DNA of 64,000 bases from VXNE01 sp963665455 (GTDB lineage: Bacteria; Pseudomonadota; Gammaproteobacteria; Pseudomonadales; Azotimanducaceae). The stretch lies in assembly GCA_963665455.1 (NCBI GenBank), contig OY762279.1:3162001-3226000 (forward strand). Reading direction: 5' to 3'. The notes under the pieces were generated by a model that worked only from the letters and a program-made list of their open reading frames with translations, made no database searches and was not told where the DNA came from. A program made the position numbers and the translations under genes. Each line of letters begins with the position of its first letter. Position 1 is the stretch's first letter. This document shows positions 25,001 through 32,072 of the stretch, one piece after another.

Positions 25001-26968
25001 ATCCTCTCGAACTACCTGTGGCCGGAACCCGGGTCGATGCAGGGGTTGGTGAAGCACCCCTTCCTGCCGGACCTCGACGAGACGTTGCGCGGGATCGATC
25101 CGACGATTCCCGTGCCGGAGGACACCGTCGTGGAGGTGGTGCGGCTGGTGATGGCCGGCGTGCTCGACCGCCAGGCGCCCGCAGCGACCCGCGCACAACC
25201 GCGCGTCAGCGAGGCGGACCTGGTCCGACCGGTCTCGAAGGTGCTCATCCACGCCCGGGGCTGCACCGCGGCGAAGCTCATCCGGGTGGCCCAGCGGCAC
25301 GAGATCGACGTGGTGCTCGTGCAATCCGACCCGGACATGGAGAGTGCCCCCGCGGACATGCTCCGCGACAACGACGCCTTGGTTTGCATCGGCGGTGCCA
25401 CGCCGGACGAGAGCTACCTGAACGCCCTCTCCGTCCTCTCGATTGCGGAGCACGAGGGGGTGGACGCCCTGCATCCCGGCATCGGCTTCCTCTCCGAGAG
25501 CAGCCAGTTTGCGGAACTGGTGCGCTCCCACGGCATCAACTTCGTGGGCCCGCCCGTGTCGAGCATGGAGACGATGGGCAACAAGTCGAACGCCATCAGC
25601 ACGGCCATGCGGCTCGGCGTGCCCGTGGTGCCCGGCAGTCACGGCATCGTGACGAACCCGGACCGCGCGGCGGAGCTTGCCGACGAGATCGGCTTTCCGG
25701 TGCTCATCAAGGCGGTACATGGCGGCGGCGGCAAGGGCATCCAGGTGGTGGAGTCCCGCGAGCGTTTCCACGAGCTGTTCCAACGCGTCTCGGCGGAGGC
25801 CCGGGCGGCGTTCGGCAACGGGGACGTGTACCTGGAGAAGTACGTGACGTCGCTGCGGCATATCGAGGCGCAGTTGCTGCGCGACCATGCCGGCAACACC
25901 CGGGTGCTCGGCCTGCGCGACTGCAGCGTGCAGCGCGACAAGCAGAAGGTGATCGAGGAGTCGGGCTCGACGGCCTTGCCCGAGCCGTTGGTCAAGGAGG
26001 TGATGAAGCACACGGCGGCGATCGCCTGCGAGGTCGACTATGTCGGCGCGGGGACCGTGGAGTTCATCTACGACATGGACGCCGGCGCCGTGTACTTCAT
26101 GGAAATGAATACGCGCCTGCAGGTGGAACATCCGGTGACGGAGCAGGTCTCCGGGGTGGATATCGTGGGCGAGCAGTTCCGCATTGCCGCCGGGGAGACC
26201 ATCGAGGCCATGGAGGTCGGGCGGAACGGCTACGCCATCGAGGCGCGCATCAACGCCGAGCGCGTCGCGGCGGGTGCGAATGGGGAGTTGTCGTTCCAGC
26301 CGAGCCCGGGGGCGATTACCGCCTGCGCCATGCCGGACGCGGAGCACATCGACGTCATCAGCGCGGCCGGGGAGGGCAAGTTCGTCTCCCCCTACTACGA
26401 CAGCATGATCGCCCAGGTCATCGCCCACGGCAGCGACCGGGACGAGGCGGCCGACCGCCTGGCGGCATATCTCGATGGCGTGCACATCGGCGGCATCGCC
26501 ACGAACGTACCCCTGGTCAAGCGCATCCTCCGCGACCCGGTGTTCCGGGCGGGGGACTACGACACGGGCTATCTGCCCGAGTTCCTCGAGCGCACGGACG
26601 CCACCGGCATGATCGAGGAGATCGAGGCGGCGGCTGGGGCGGACGGGCGCGGTATTGGCCGGGACGCCATCGCCATCGAGGACAGCGACGAGCTGCGCGT
26701 GCTCTCGCCATCCACCGGCATCTTCTATTCGGCGCCCTCGCCGGCGGAACCCGACTACGTGGAAGTCGGCCAGCAGGTGGGCCTCGACGACCTCCTGTGC
26801 CAGCTCGAGGCGTTCAAGATCTTCTCGCCCCTGCGGTTGACGGACTTCAATACCACGGACGACCCGCTATACGCCGACGATGCCTACGTCGTCGCCCGCA
26901 TCAACGTCTCGAGCGGTCAGCAGGTGAACGCCGGGGACTTGCTGTTCGTGGTTCGTCCCGTGGCTTGA
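22067..26968 (+). CDS. multidomain acyl-CoA carboxylase (CT-alpha-like, CT-beta-like, biotin carboxylase, BCCP in one chain)
   Basis: A 1633-residue protein containing all parts of an acyl-CoA carboxylase. Residues about 100-270 form a carboxyltransferase crotonase-fold unit (CLMDTPGADAEADANRNNQA, GLGYSGGAIPLA). Residues about 290-800 are a helical region I do not recognise. Residues 820-1030 are a second CT unit (CFISSGGMQTKEGAGALFSM, GYGDCTGGAQASFVTH). Residues 1055-1500 are an ATP-grasp biotin carboxylase (KAVHGGGGKGIQVV at about 1216, EMNTRLQVEHPV at about 1344). The C-terminal 100 residues are a biotinyl domain whose acceptor is probably Lys1584 in CQLEAFKIF, where the usual A-M-K-M reads A-F-K-I. 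No zinc-finger Cys cluster is seen before the second CT unit. The acyl-CoA substrate is unknown; nearby thiolase and ketosynthase suggest a linked pathway. The start ATG has only a weak upstream purine site. Confidence 0.88.
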   Translation: MEHAAAAGDQLFLIAESLAQDFSLFPDQVAGEHPGMRGLLGEAEVARRCEALANMDIDSYIEAVVSGAEDPRREAAPEVIRRLGDVSGEARDGSFYSARVRMDFDGEIRQVGFIAQDRSVKNGVWGPEHHLAAAERIAEFSKRALPIVCLMDTPGADAEADANRNNQAHSISRLIAEMSNVTVPNLGIVFGLGYSGGAIPLAASNMILSVRDGVFSTIQPKSLASIARRLNLSWQECAKHVGLSPCELHAQGNIDGVIDYAPGEDGEQFENFRLAIISGILSVEDRTRAFVADNPYILDHYRRSLDRYLHPSKTLQRLQESAAMKLTRTPTEYFNVFGVAYRYLRYLACRRRIHATSAQQYGRLASGELPKGELAARADRERRRVFLKWMQDPDRVRYDDDLTRAWKQYGERKEALHDERGRFAQFFLGEPQKNFREARATLLGAVGMYLYNRWKSDAAGNFRELRHYLENAADARALLRTADIADPYPLLDAIAADRALGTILYERFTHEGKKLLASDHLDAKADAYVRAQLASEINLALTEGSMADAVPKQGLGARTREAMSWAPSPIVVNRLVLEDRFGRFLAGRDSGRDGSREITDGAASSADLTVLDILLDEDLREDFIEECRNFLLFDAVYDGIIDSLDSIAEEAERTRSLSKATLGALLRGVFEGAAARVSGDAPVEKLRTAFFDWFLRIDGTRGASDFLRAVEEWKKSAFAHLSDTLFVVVTFLFEKLLVSWLNAEWDGKRYDERISPRNIGRKKDFWNRLTIAYRDLRIQEALTGFKRRKATASSAFVEAFFTDFEELFPDLLSSDPCEFPGLRLSIESALSRETTPCGVIAGVGTFQDGAGGMRVGTVISNADFQAGAFDMASAEKFCKLLVYCAEQRLPVICFISSGGMQTKEGAGALFSMAAINDRLTRFIRDHELPVIMFGYGDCTGGAQASFVTHPLVQTYYFSGTSMPFAGQIVVPSNLPSDSILSNYLWPEPGSMQGLVKHPFLPDLDETLRGIDPTIPVPEDTVVEVVRLVMAGVLDRQAPAATRAQPRVSEADLVRPVSKVLIHARGCTAAKLIRVAQRHEIDVVLVQSDPDMESAPADMLRDNDALVCIGGATPDESYLNALSVLSIAEHEGVDALHPGIGFLSESSQFAELVRSHGINFVGPPVSSMETMGNKSNAISTAMRLGVPVVPGSHGIVTNPDRAAELADEIGFPVLIKAVHGGGGKGIQVVESRERFHELFQRVSAEARAAFGNGDVYLEKYVTSLRHIEAQLLRDHAGNTRVLGLRDCSVQRDKQKVIEESGSTALPEPLVKEVMKHTAAIACEVDYVGAGTVEFIYDMDAGAVYFMEMNTRLQVEHPVTEQVSGVDIVGEQFRIAAGETIEAMEVGRNGYAIEARINAERVAAGANGELSFQPSPGAITACAMPDAEHIDVISAAGEGKFVSPYYDSMIAQVIAHGSDRDEAADRLAAYLDGVHIGGIATNVPLVKRILRDPVFRAGDYDTGYLPEFLERTDATGMIEEIEAAAGADGRGIGRDAIAIEDSDELRVLSPSTGIFYSAPSPAEPDYVEVGQQVGLDDLLCQLEAFKIFSPLRLTDFNTTDDPLYADDAYVVARINVSSGQQVNAGDLLFVVRPVA

Positions 26969-26983
26969 TCCCAAGGGCGCGGA

Positions 26984-27743
26984 TCACCCGAACGTATCGA
27001 GTGCCCCCCGCACGACGCACACGGCACCGAGGCCGAGGATGACATGGCCGCTGACGCGGCGGAACCGGTCGTCGTGCAGGCGTGCGAGCAGGCGCGTGCC
27101 GATCCGCGCCCCGGCCACCGCCAACAGGCAGGCGAGGGCGAGCAGCCAGAGCGAGATGTCGAAGTCGCCCGCCCCGGCGCCACCCACGACTCCATCCACC
27201 AGGAGCGCGTAGTAGCCGATCTTGGCCACTGTGCCCGAGCGTCTGCGTGAAGGCCTTGGTCGCGACGACTTCAAAGCGGTTCAGGGAGGTGTGGAGGTAG
27301 AAGGCGTCGAGCAACGGCCCGGACGCACCCGCGAAGAGTTGCGCCGCCGTGACGACGGCCCCGCAGGTGAAGGCGGTGGCCGGACGGCGTATGTCCAAGG
27401 CCGCGAAGCGTGGCGTCGCCCGAGCGAGCCAGGGAAACGCCCCAATTAGCGTCAGCACGACGCCGGGCTCCGGCACCAGCGTCGCGACGCCGAACAGCGC
27501 CACGACCACGGCGGCACCGACGGCGTAGGGCGGCACGATGCGCCACTGCACGTGCTCGCGCAGGAACAGGCACCGCGCCCCGTTGGACGCGGCCTGCACG
27601 GCACCATGCACGATCATCGCGGCCGAGATCGGCAGCATCAGCACGAGGACGCCCATCAGGACGAGGCCGCCCGCCATCCCCAGCACGCCGGACAGGATGG
27701 CCGTGGCGAGGACGGCGGCGAGGATGATGGTCCAGAGCATCAT
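26984..27743 (-). pseudogene. TauE/SafE family sulfite exporter, frameshifted
   Basis: Membrane permease of the TauE/SafE family broken by a frameshift. The 5' part, from the ATG at 27743, reads well (GVLGMAGGLVLMGVLVLMLP, then FEVVATKAFTQTLGH) and then turns into Arg/Pro-rich nonsense. The continuation (VAKIGYYALLVDG ... RFRRVSGHVILGLGA) is in another frame ending at 26984. The break is at about 27230-27245, where CAC A GTG GCC AAG implies one extra base (or two missing). Joined, the product would be about 250 residues with eight hydrophobic helices, as expected. Either a genuine pseudogene or a sequencing error. It is divergent from the LysR gene. Confidence 0.8.
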
Positions 27744-27772
27744 GGTTGGTTACATCGAGGGGATGGCGTCGA

Positions 27773-27826
27773 ATTCTCCTTCTGAGACGGAGAATGGGGC
27801 ACGGATTTCTCCTTCTCAAAAGGAGA
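27773..27826. promoter_or_regulatory. tandem inverted repeats, candidate LysR operator
   Basis: Two inverted repeats lie between the divergent permease and LysR genes. ATTCTCC/GGAGAAT (27773-27779 and 27789-27795, 9-nt spacer) and TCTCCTT/AAGGAGA (27808-27814 and 27820-27826, 5-nt spacer) share the direct repeat TTCTCCTTCT. LysR regulators commonly bind two such sites between divergent genes. Confidence 0.5.
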
Positions 27827-27915
27827 GTTTGGCTCGGAATCGAAATGACATGTTGCGGATCGCCCGGAGACCGTAACATCGTGCATGGAAGCAGTATGAT
27901 TCATGCGCGTCAGGA

Positions 27916-28788
27916 ATGAATTTCGGGTCGCGAATGATCGAGAATCTCGAAACCCTCGTCGCCCTCTCCAAGACCGGCACGATGATGGAGACCGCGACCG
28001 TGCTGAAGATATCGCAGAGCGCGGTCTCCAAGCGCATCGCCGTGCTGGAGCGCTATTACGACCGCAAGCTCGTCGAGCGGGACGGGCGCCGCGTCGCATT
28101 GACCCATCACGGCACGCGGCTAGTGGAGCGGGTCACGCCGCTCATCTCGGAGGTGCGCAGCGTCTTCCTGGAGGACAACGCGCTGCGCAAGGGGAAGCTG
28201 ATCCTCGGCGTATCCGAGGCGATCCTGGCGAGCTGGGGGCCGAGCCTCTTCGCCCGCGTGCATCGGGCGCTCCCGGAGGTGGAACTCGACTTCCACGCCC
28301 AACGCTCGCCGGTGGTCCTCGACCGCATCCGCTCCGGCGAGTACATGATTGGCATTTGCACGGGTTCCGCCGATGCCGACACGGACCTCCAAAGCGAAGT
28401 GCTCCGCCTCGAGCCGATGGTGATCGTGCCGTCGGGCCTCGTGCCCATCGACTTCGAGCCCGGCGCGCGCCTCGACGTCATCACCATCGAGTCGCGGACC
28501 GGCGCGTGGGCCTCCATCGAGGACGACATGCGCCGGCTGCGCCTGCGGCGGCGCGCGTCGCTCGAATCCTTCTTCGCGGCGGCCCAGATGGCGCTCGCGG
28601 GGCTCGGGCACGCGCTCGTGCCGGCGGGCGTCGCGCAAACCCTCGCCATTGGCCGGGACAGCCTGATTCCGTTGGGCGCCGAGGGCTTGAACCGGCCCGT
28701 GCGGTTCGTCGCCCGCAAGTCGATGTTCTCGCGGCCCCTCGTGCAGAGCTTCTACGAGGAGGTGTTGGCGGAGGCGCGGCGGCTGTGA
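27916..28788 (+). CDS. LysR family transcriptional regulator
   Basis: A 290-residue LysR-type regulator: an N-terminal winged helix-turn-helix (NLETLVALSKTGTMMETATVL, then SQSAVSKRIAVLERYYDRKLVERDGR) followed by a substrate-binding-like co-inducer domain. The ATG at 27916 has AGGA directly upstream; the ATG at 27934 (MIENLETLV) matches the usual family start and is an alternative. It is divergent from the frameshifted TauE/SafE permease, with two inverted repeats in the gap, so it probably controlled that exporter and itself. The effector is unknown. Confidence 0.9.
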   Translation: MNFGSRMIENLETLVALSKTGTMMETATVLKISQSAVSKRIAVLERYYDRKLVERDGRRVALTHHGTRLVERVTPLISEVRSVFLEDNALRKGKLILGVSEAILASWGPSLFARVHRALPEVELDFHAQRSPVVLDRIRSGEYMIGICTGSADADTDLQSEVLRLEPMVIVPSGLVPIDFEPGARLDVITIESRTGAWASIEDDMRRLRLRRRASLESFFAAAQMALAGLGHALVPAGVAQTLAIGRDSLIPLGAEGLNRPVRFVARKSMFSRPLVQSFYEEVLAEARRL

Positions 28789-28884
28789 TGGCGAAATCCG
28801 CGCCCTCTGGGAAGCTCAAGGTGAGGCGACCCAGGCCATTGGGTGCGACAATGAGCCCCATTTGGGGCTTGCTGGGAGGGAGCG

Positions 28885-30171
28885 ATGCTTGAACGCCTTG
28901 CTCTGGAAAACGTTGGGCCGGCGAGGGCGATGCAGCTCGACTTCGCGCCTCGCGCCAATCTGATCACCGGCGACAATGGCTTGGGAAAGAGCTTTCTTCT
29001 GGATCTCTCTTGGTGGGCGCTTACGCGGCGTTGGCCGAGGGAGGTGAACCTGCGCATGACTTCTGGCTACCCCGCTCGGCCTCGGGATCCGAATGCGGAG
29101 GCTTGGATCGATGTAGGCGTGCGCGGTAAGACCAGGTCGGTACAGTACAAGGTCGGGTACTCGCCCGCGGATCAATGTTGGCGGGTTCCGCAAGGTAAGC
29201 CGCCCATGCCGGGCCTTGTCCTCTATGCTCATGCGGACGGCTCGTTTTCGGTGTGGGATCCCGCTCGAAACTACTCCGACGACGTGGGTCGTCGCCCCGC
29301 ATACGTGTTTACGGAAGCCGAGGTTTGGGATGGTCTGACCTACACGGTGGATGGACGCGTCGTCCCGCTCTGCAAAGGCCTTTTGTCCGACTGGTCTGGA
29401 TGGATTCGTGCGGGCGACGACAATGCCCAGAGCATGGAGTCCGTCTTGATGGCGCTGTCCCCTTCCGACGATCCTGCGTTGGCGATCAGGCCCAGCGAAC
29501 CCGCTCGCCTTTCGGTCGATGATGCTCGGGACATCCCCTGTATCGAGACGACGTACGCTGGGCAAGTCCCCATCCTGCATGCTTCCGCCGGGGTGCGGCG
29601 CACCGTGGCGTTAGCCTACATGTTGACCTGGGCTTGGAGCGAGCATCGGATCGCGGCTGAGTTGCGGCGCGATGAACCGACCGACCAGATCGTAATGCTG
29701 TTCGACGAGGTCGAGAGTCACCTGCATCCAAGGTGGCAGCGCTCGATACTTCCTGCGTTGTGGAACCTCGGGCCGACGTTACCCGGGAGCGGGCGGCTTC
29801 AACTTCTGGTCTCGACGCACTCGCCGCTCGTACTCGCGTCCGCTGAGCCTTGGTTCGATGGGGCGCAGGATGCGTGGTTCGATATCGACTTGGAGGGCGA
29901 ACCTTTGGAGCCGTGCCTGCTAAGACGTACCTTCACGACCCAAGGTACGACTGGAGGATGGCTGACGAGCGAGGCATTTGACCTCGCGACCGACCGCAAC
30001 GAAGAGGCGGAGGGCGCTTACCTGCGGGCCATGGCTCTGCTGGAGCAGGCGGATCCACCGCTGTCCGAAGTGATGGACGCCCACAACGAACTCGTCAGGA
30101 CTTTCCCCGATGTCGACCGCTTTTTGGTGCGGTGGAACGCCTTCGTGGAGGATCGAGGTGGTACGCCGTGA
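28885..30171 (+). CDS. AAA/ABC-type ATPase of a putative Septu-like defence pair
   Basis: A 428-residue ABC-type (SMC/OLD-like) ATPase. Walker A is TGDNGLGKSF (Gly29-Ser36), the Walker B plus catalytic acid is IVMLFDEVESHLHP (about 268-280), and a switch His lies in LVSTHSPLVLA (about 308-318), followed by a variable C-terminal helical part. Its stop overlaps the start of an HNH nuclease gene (GTGA), a pairing like PtuA/PtuB of Septu and the effector of retron Ec78. Base composition is visibly less GC-rich than its neighbours (codons such as GTA, AGA and AAG are common), suggesting recent transfer. Defence function is inferred from the pairing, not shown. Confidence 0.8.
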   Translation: MLERLALENVGPARAMQLDFAPRANLITGDNGLGKSFLLDLSWWALTRRWPREVNLRMTSGYPARPRDPNAEAWIDVGVRGKTRSVQYKVGYSPADQCWRVPQGKPPMPGLVLYAHADGSFSVWDPARNYSDDVGRRPAYVFTEAEVWDGLTYTVDGRVVPLCKGLLSDWSGWIRAGDDNAQSMESVLMALSPSDDPALAIRPSEPARLSVDDARDIPCIETTYAGQVPILHASAGVRRTVALAYMLTWAWSEHRIAAELRRDEPTDQIVMLFDEVESHLHPRWQRSILPALWNLGPTLPGSGRLQLLVSTHSPLVLASAEPWFDGAQDAWFDIDLEGEPLEPCLLRRTFTTQGTTGGWLTSEAFDLATDRNEEAEGAYLRAMALLEQADPPLSEVMDAHNELVRTFPDVDRFLVRWNAFVEDRGGTP

Positions 30172-30791
30172 TTCGCGTGACGCCGGCGCCGGAACCGGAG
30201 TCGTTTGATCGAGTGGTTCGCCAGCCGGGGCTTCGGGCGCTGGGTCGGCTGGCGGAGAGGGACTATTCGGGCTCTAGGGACGCGATTCCGGTCGGCAAGT
30301 TTCCGCCGCTTTGGCGCAGGTCGATGGACGATCTTCTTGAGCGGTATGCCCGCATCTGTGCGTACCTATGCCTCTACATCCCCCGAGGAACGGGCGCGTC
30401 CACCGTCGATCACATGGTCCCGAAGTCCACGAGTTGGGAACTCGCCTACGAATGGAGCAACTATCGACTCGCTTGTTCACTTATGAACTCCCGCAAGGGC
30501 GTTGCGCCCGCAGCGTTGGATCCCTTCGAGGTAGAAGACGGGTGGTTTGTTTTGGAGCCGGTTGCGTTCCAGGTGTTGCCCGGGCGCGGTCTATCTCCGT
30601 CCGTCACGGATCGCGTTGACCAAGCCATCGATCTTCTGGGGCTAAATGACCAGCGATGCCGCGATGCAAGAGTCGAGTACGCGCAGGAATACTGGGACGG
30701 CCATGTCACGCTTGACTACCTGACCAGGCACGCACCATTCGTCGCTCGCGAGCTCCGGCGCTTGGGCAGGCTGCGTCCGGGCGACGCATGA
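30168..30791 (+). CDS. HNH endonuclease-like protein, partner of the ATPase (PtuB-like)
   Basis: A 207-residue protein with an HNH-like centre: STVDHMVPKSTSWELAYEW followed by SNYRLACSLMNSRKG, very similar in pattern to PtuB-type HNH nucleases (D-H-F-x-P-K-S ... Y-x-W-x-N-L ... C-x-x-C-N-x-x-K). The two CxxC zinc pairs common in these proteins are not intact: the first is C-A-Y-L-C and the second has Cys-Ser-Leu-Met. The GTG at 30168 overlaps the ATPase stop and is preceded by GAGGTGG. Likely cuts DNA or RNA when triggered by the ATPase; catalytic competence is uncertain. The gene shares the lower GC content of its partner. Confidence 0.75.
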   Translation: MIRVTPAPEPESFDRVVRQPGLRALGRLAERDYSGSRDAIPVGKFPPLWRRSMDDLLERYARICAYLCLYIPRGTGASTVDHMVPKSTSWELAYEWSNYRLACSLMNSRKGVAPAALDPFEVEDGWFVLEPVAFQVLPGRGLSPSVTDRVDQAIDLLGLNDQRCRDARVEYAQEYWDGHVTLDYLTRHAPFVARELRRLGRLRPGDA

Positions 30792-30827
30792 TCGGGTGTG
30801 CCGCCGGGTGCGGCCAACCTGTGGCCA

Positions 30828-31991
30828 CTACAACCCATACAGCTCCGTCACGTTACCGCGCGTAATCTGCTCCCGCTCCGCGTCCGGCACCCCTTGGAAG
30901 ATCTCGTCGAGCACCTCCCGGGAACACGGCCAGGTCGAATCCACGTGGGGATAGTCTGAGCCCCACATCAGGTTCTCCACCCCGATGATCTCGCGGGTGA
31001 GGATGGCCGGACGGTCGTCCTCGATGGTGGCGTAGAACTGGCGCCGCCACACGTCGTGGGGGCGCTCGCCGGTGAACGCCTCGGAACGGAAGCGGTGTTC
31101 GCGTTGTAGGCCTTGGTCGACGCGGTTCAGCCAGTAGGCGATCCAGCCGGCGTTGAACTCGCTCACGACGAACTTGAGCGTCGGGTGACGCTCGGCGACG
31201 CCCCGGCACATCAGCTCGACGAGGGTCTGCGTGATCGTCGCGGCGGTGTTGGCGTAGTCGAACACGGAATCTCGGTTCGGATGCTTCTGGCGGTACTCCC
31301 GGGGTAGGAAGGCGTTCGTGCCGACGTGCATGGAGAGGGGGAAGTCCGCTTCCTCCGCCACGGACCAGATCGGTTCGTAGACGGAGTCGAAGTAGGGTGC
31401 GCCAGCGGGTGAGGTACAGGGGATGCAGCCGCCCTTGTAACCCATCGCTATGACGCGTTCGAGTTCGGCCGCGGCGGCCTCCGGATCCTGCATGGGGATC
31501 GCCGCGAGGCCGTAGAGACGCCCGTTCGCCGCCGTCGCGTAGTCGTGCAGCCAGTCGTTGTAGTTGCGCTGGCAGGCGACGAGCAGTTCCGTGTTCTCGA
31601 AGGAAAACATGCCGAAGAAGCCCGGATAGAGGAACTCGGCGGCGACGCCGTCGATGTCCTGGTCCTCGCCGCGCCGCGCGCCGTCGCGGATCCCGGCGCG
31701 CAAGCCCTCGTAGCCCTTCGCGAGGAGCTTCCGCGCCTCGGCGTCGGTCAGGTCATCGACTTCGGGCTTGTGGCCGCTGCGCCGGTCGATCTCGACCCCG
31801 TTGCGGGTGCGCATCCCGGCCCAGCCCATGCGCTTGCGCACGCCTCGGGCCCCGAGCGCGGGGATCACGATGGCGTCGTCGTCCGTGCCCGCGTTGACTA
31901 CGCGCGGTGCGGCATCGCCGAATCGCTCCGGTAGGCCGATGAAGACGTCCTCGGCTTCCATGACGTGGGAATCCGCCGAAATCGGGTCCAT
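30828..31991 (-). CDS. amidohydrolase family protein
   Basis: A 387-residue metal-dependent hydrolase of the amidohydrolase-2 (TIM-barrel) family, which includes ACMSD-like decarboxylases. Seen: the N-terminal metal motif SADSHVMEAEDVF (D-x-H), SMHVGTNAFLP, and near the end MWGSDYPHVDSTWP with the catalytic Asp. Homologues of this kind are abundant in environmental proteobacteria and mostly uncharacterised. It is followed on the same strand by the direction-sharing ThDP-dependent enzyme, 81 nt upstream, so the two may be co-transcribed. Confidence 0.88.
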   Translation of the reverse strand: MDPISADSHVMEAEDVFIGLPERFGDAAPRVVNAGTDDDAIVIPALGARGVRKRMGWAGMRTRNGVEIDRRSGHKPEVDDLTDAEARKLLAKGYEGLRAGIRDGARRGEDQDIDGVAAEFLYPGFFGMFSFENTELLVACQRNYNDWLHDYATAANGRLYGLAAIPMQDPEAAAAELERVIAMGYKGGCIPCTSPAGAPYFDSVYEPIWSVAEEADFPLSMHVGTNAFLPREYRQKHPNRDSVFDYANTAATITQTLVELMCRGVAERHPTLKFVVSEFNAGWIAYWLNRVDQGLQREHRFRSEAFTGERPHDVWRRQFYATIEDDRPAILTREIIGVENLMWGSDYPHVDSTWPCSREVLDEIFQGVPDAEREQITRGNVTELYGL

Positions 31992-32072
31992 GTGCCCCTC
32001 ACGTGGTCCTGTGCGAGCGCGCCACTTTCGCGCATTGCCGGGCGCGTCTCAAGTGCCGCGGTGTTCACGCAA

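Noticed and set aside
24202..27042. 946-codon plus-strand frame overlapping the carboxylase gene
   Set aside because: Second frame of the giant carboxylase; Gly/Arg-rich with no recognisable motif, while the main frame shows clear domains.
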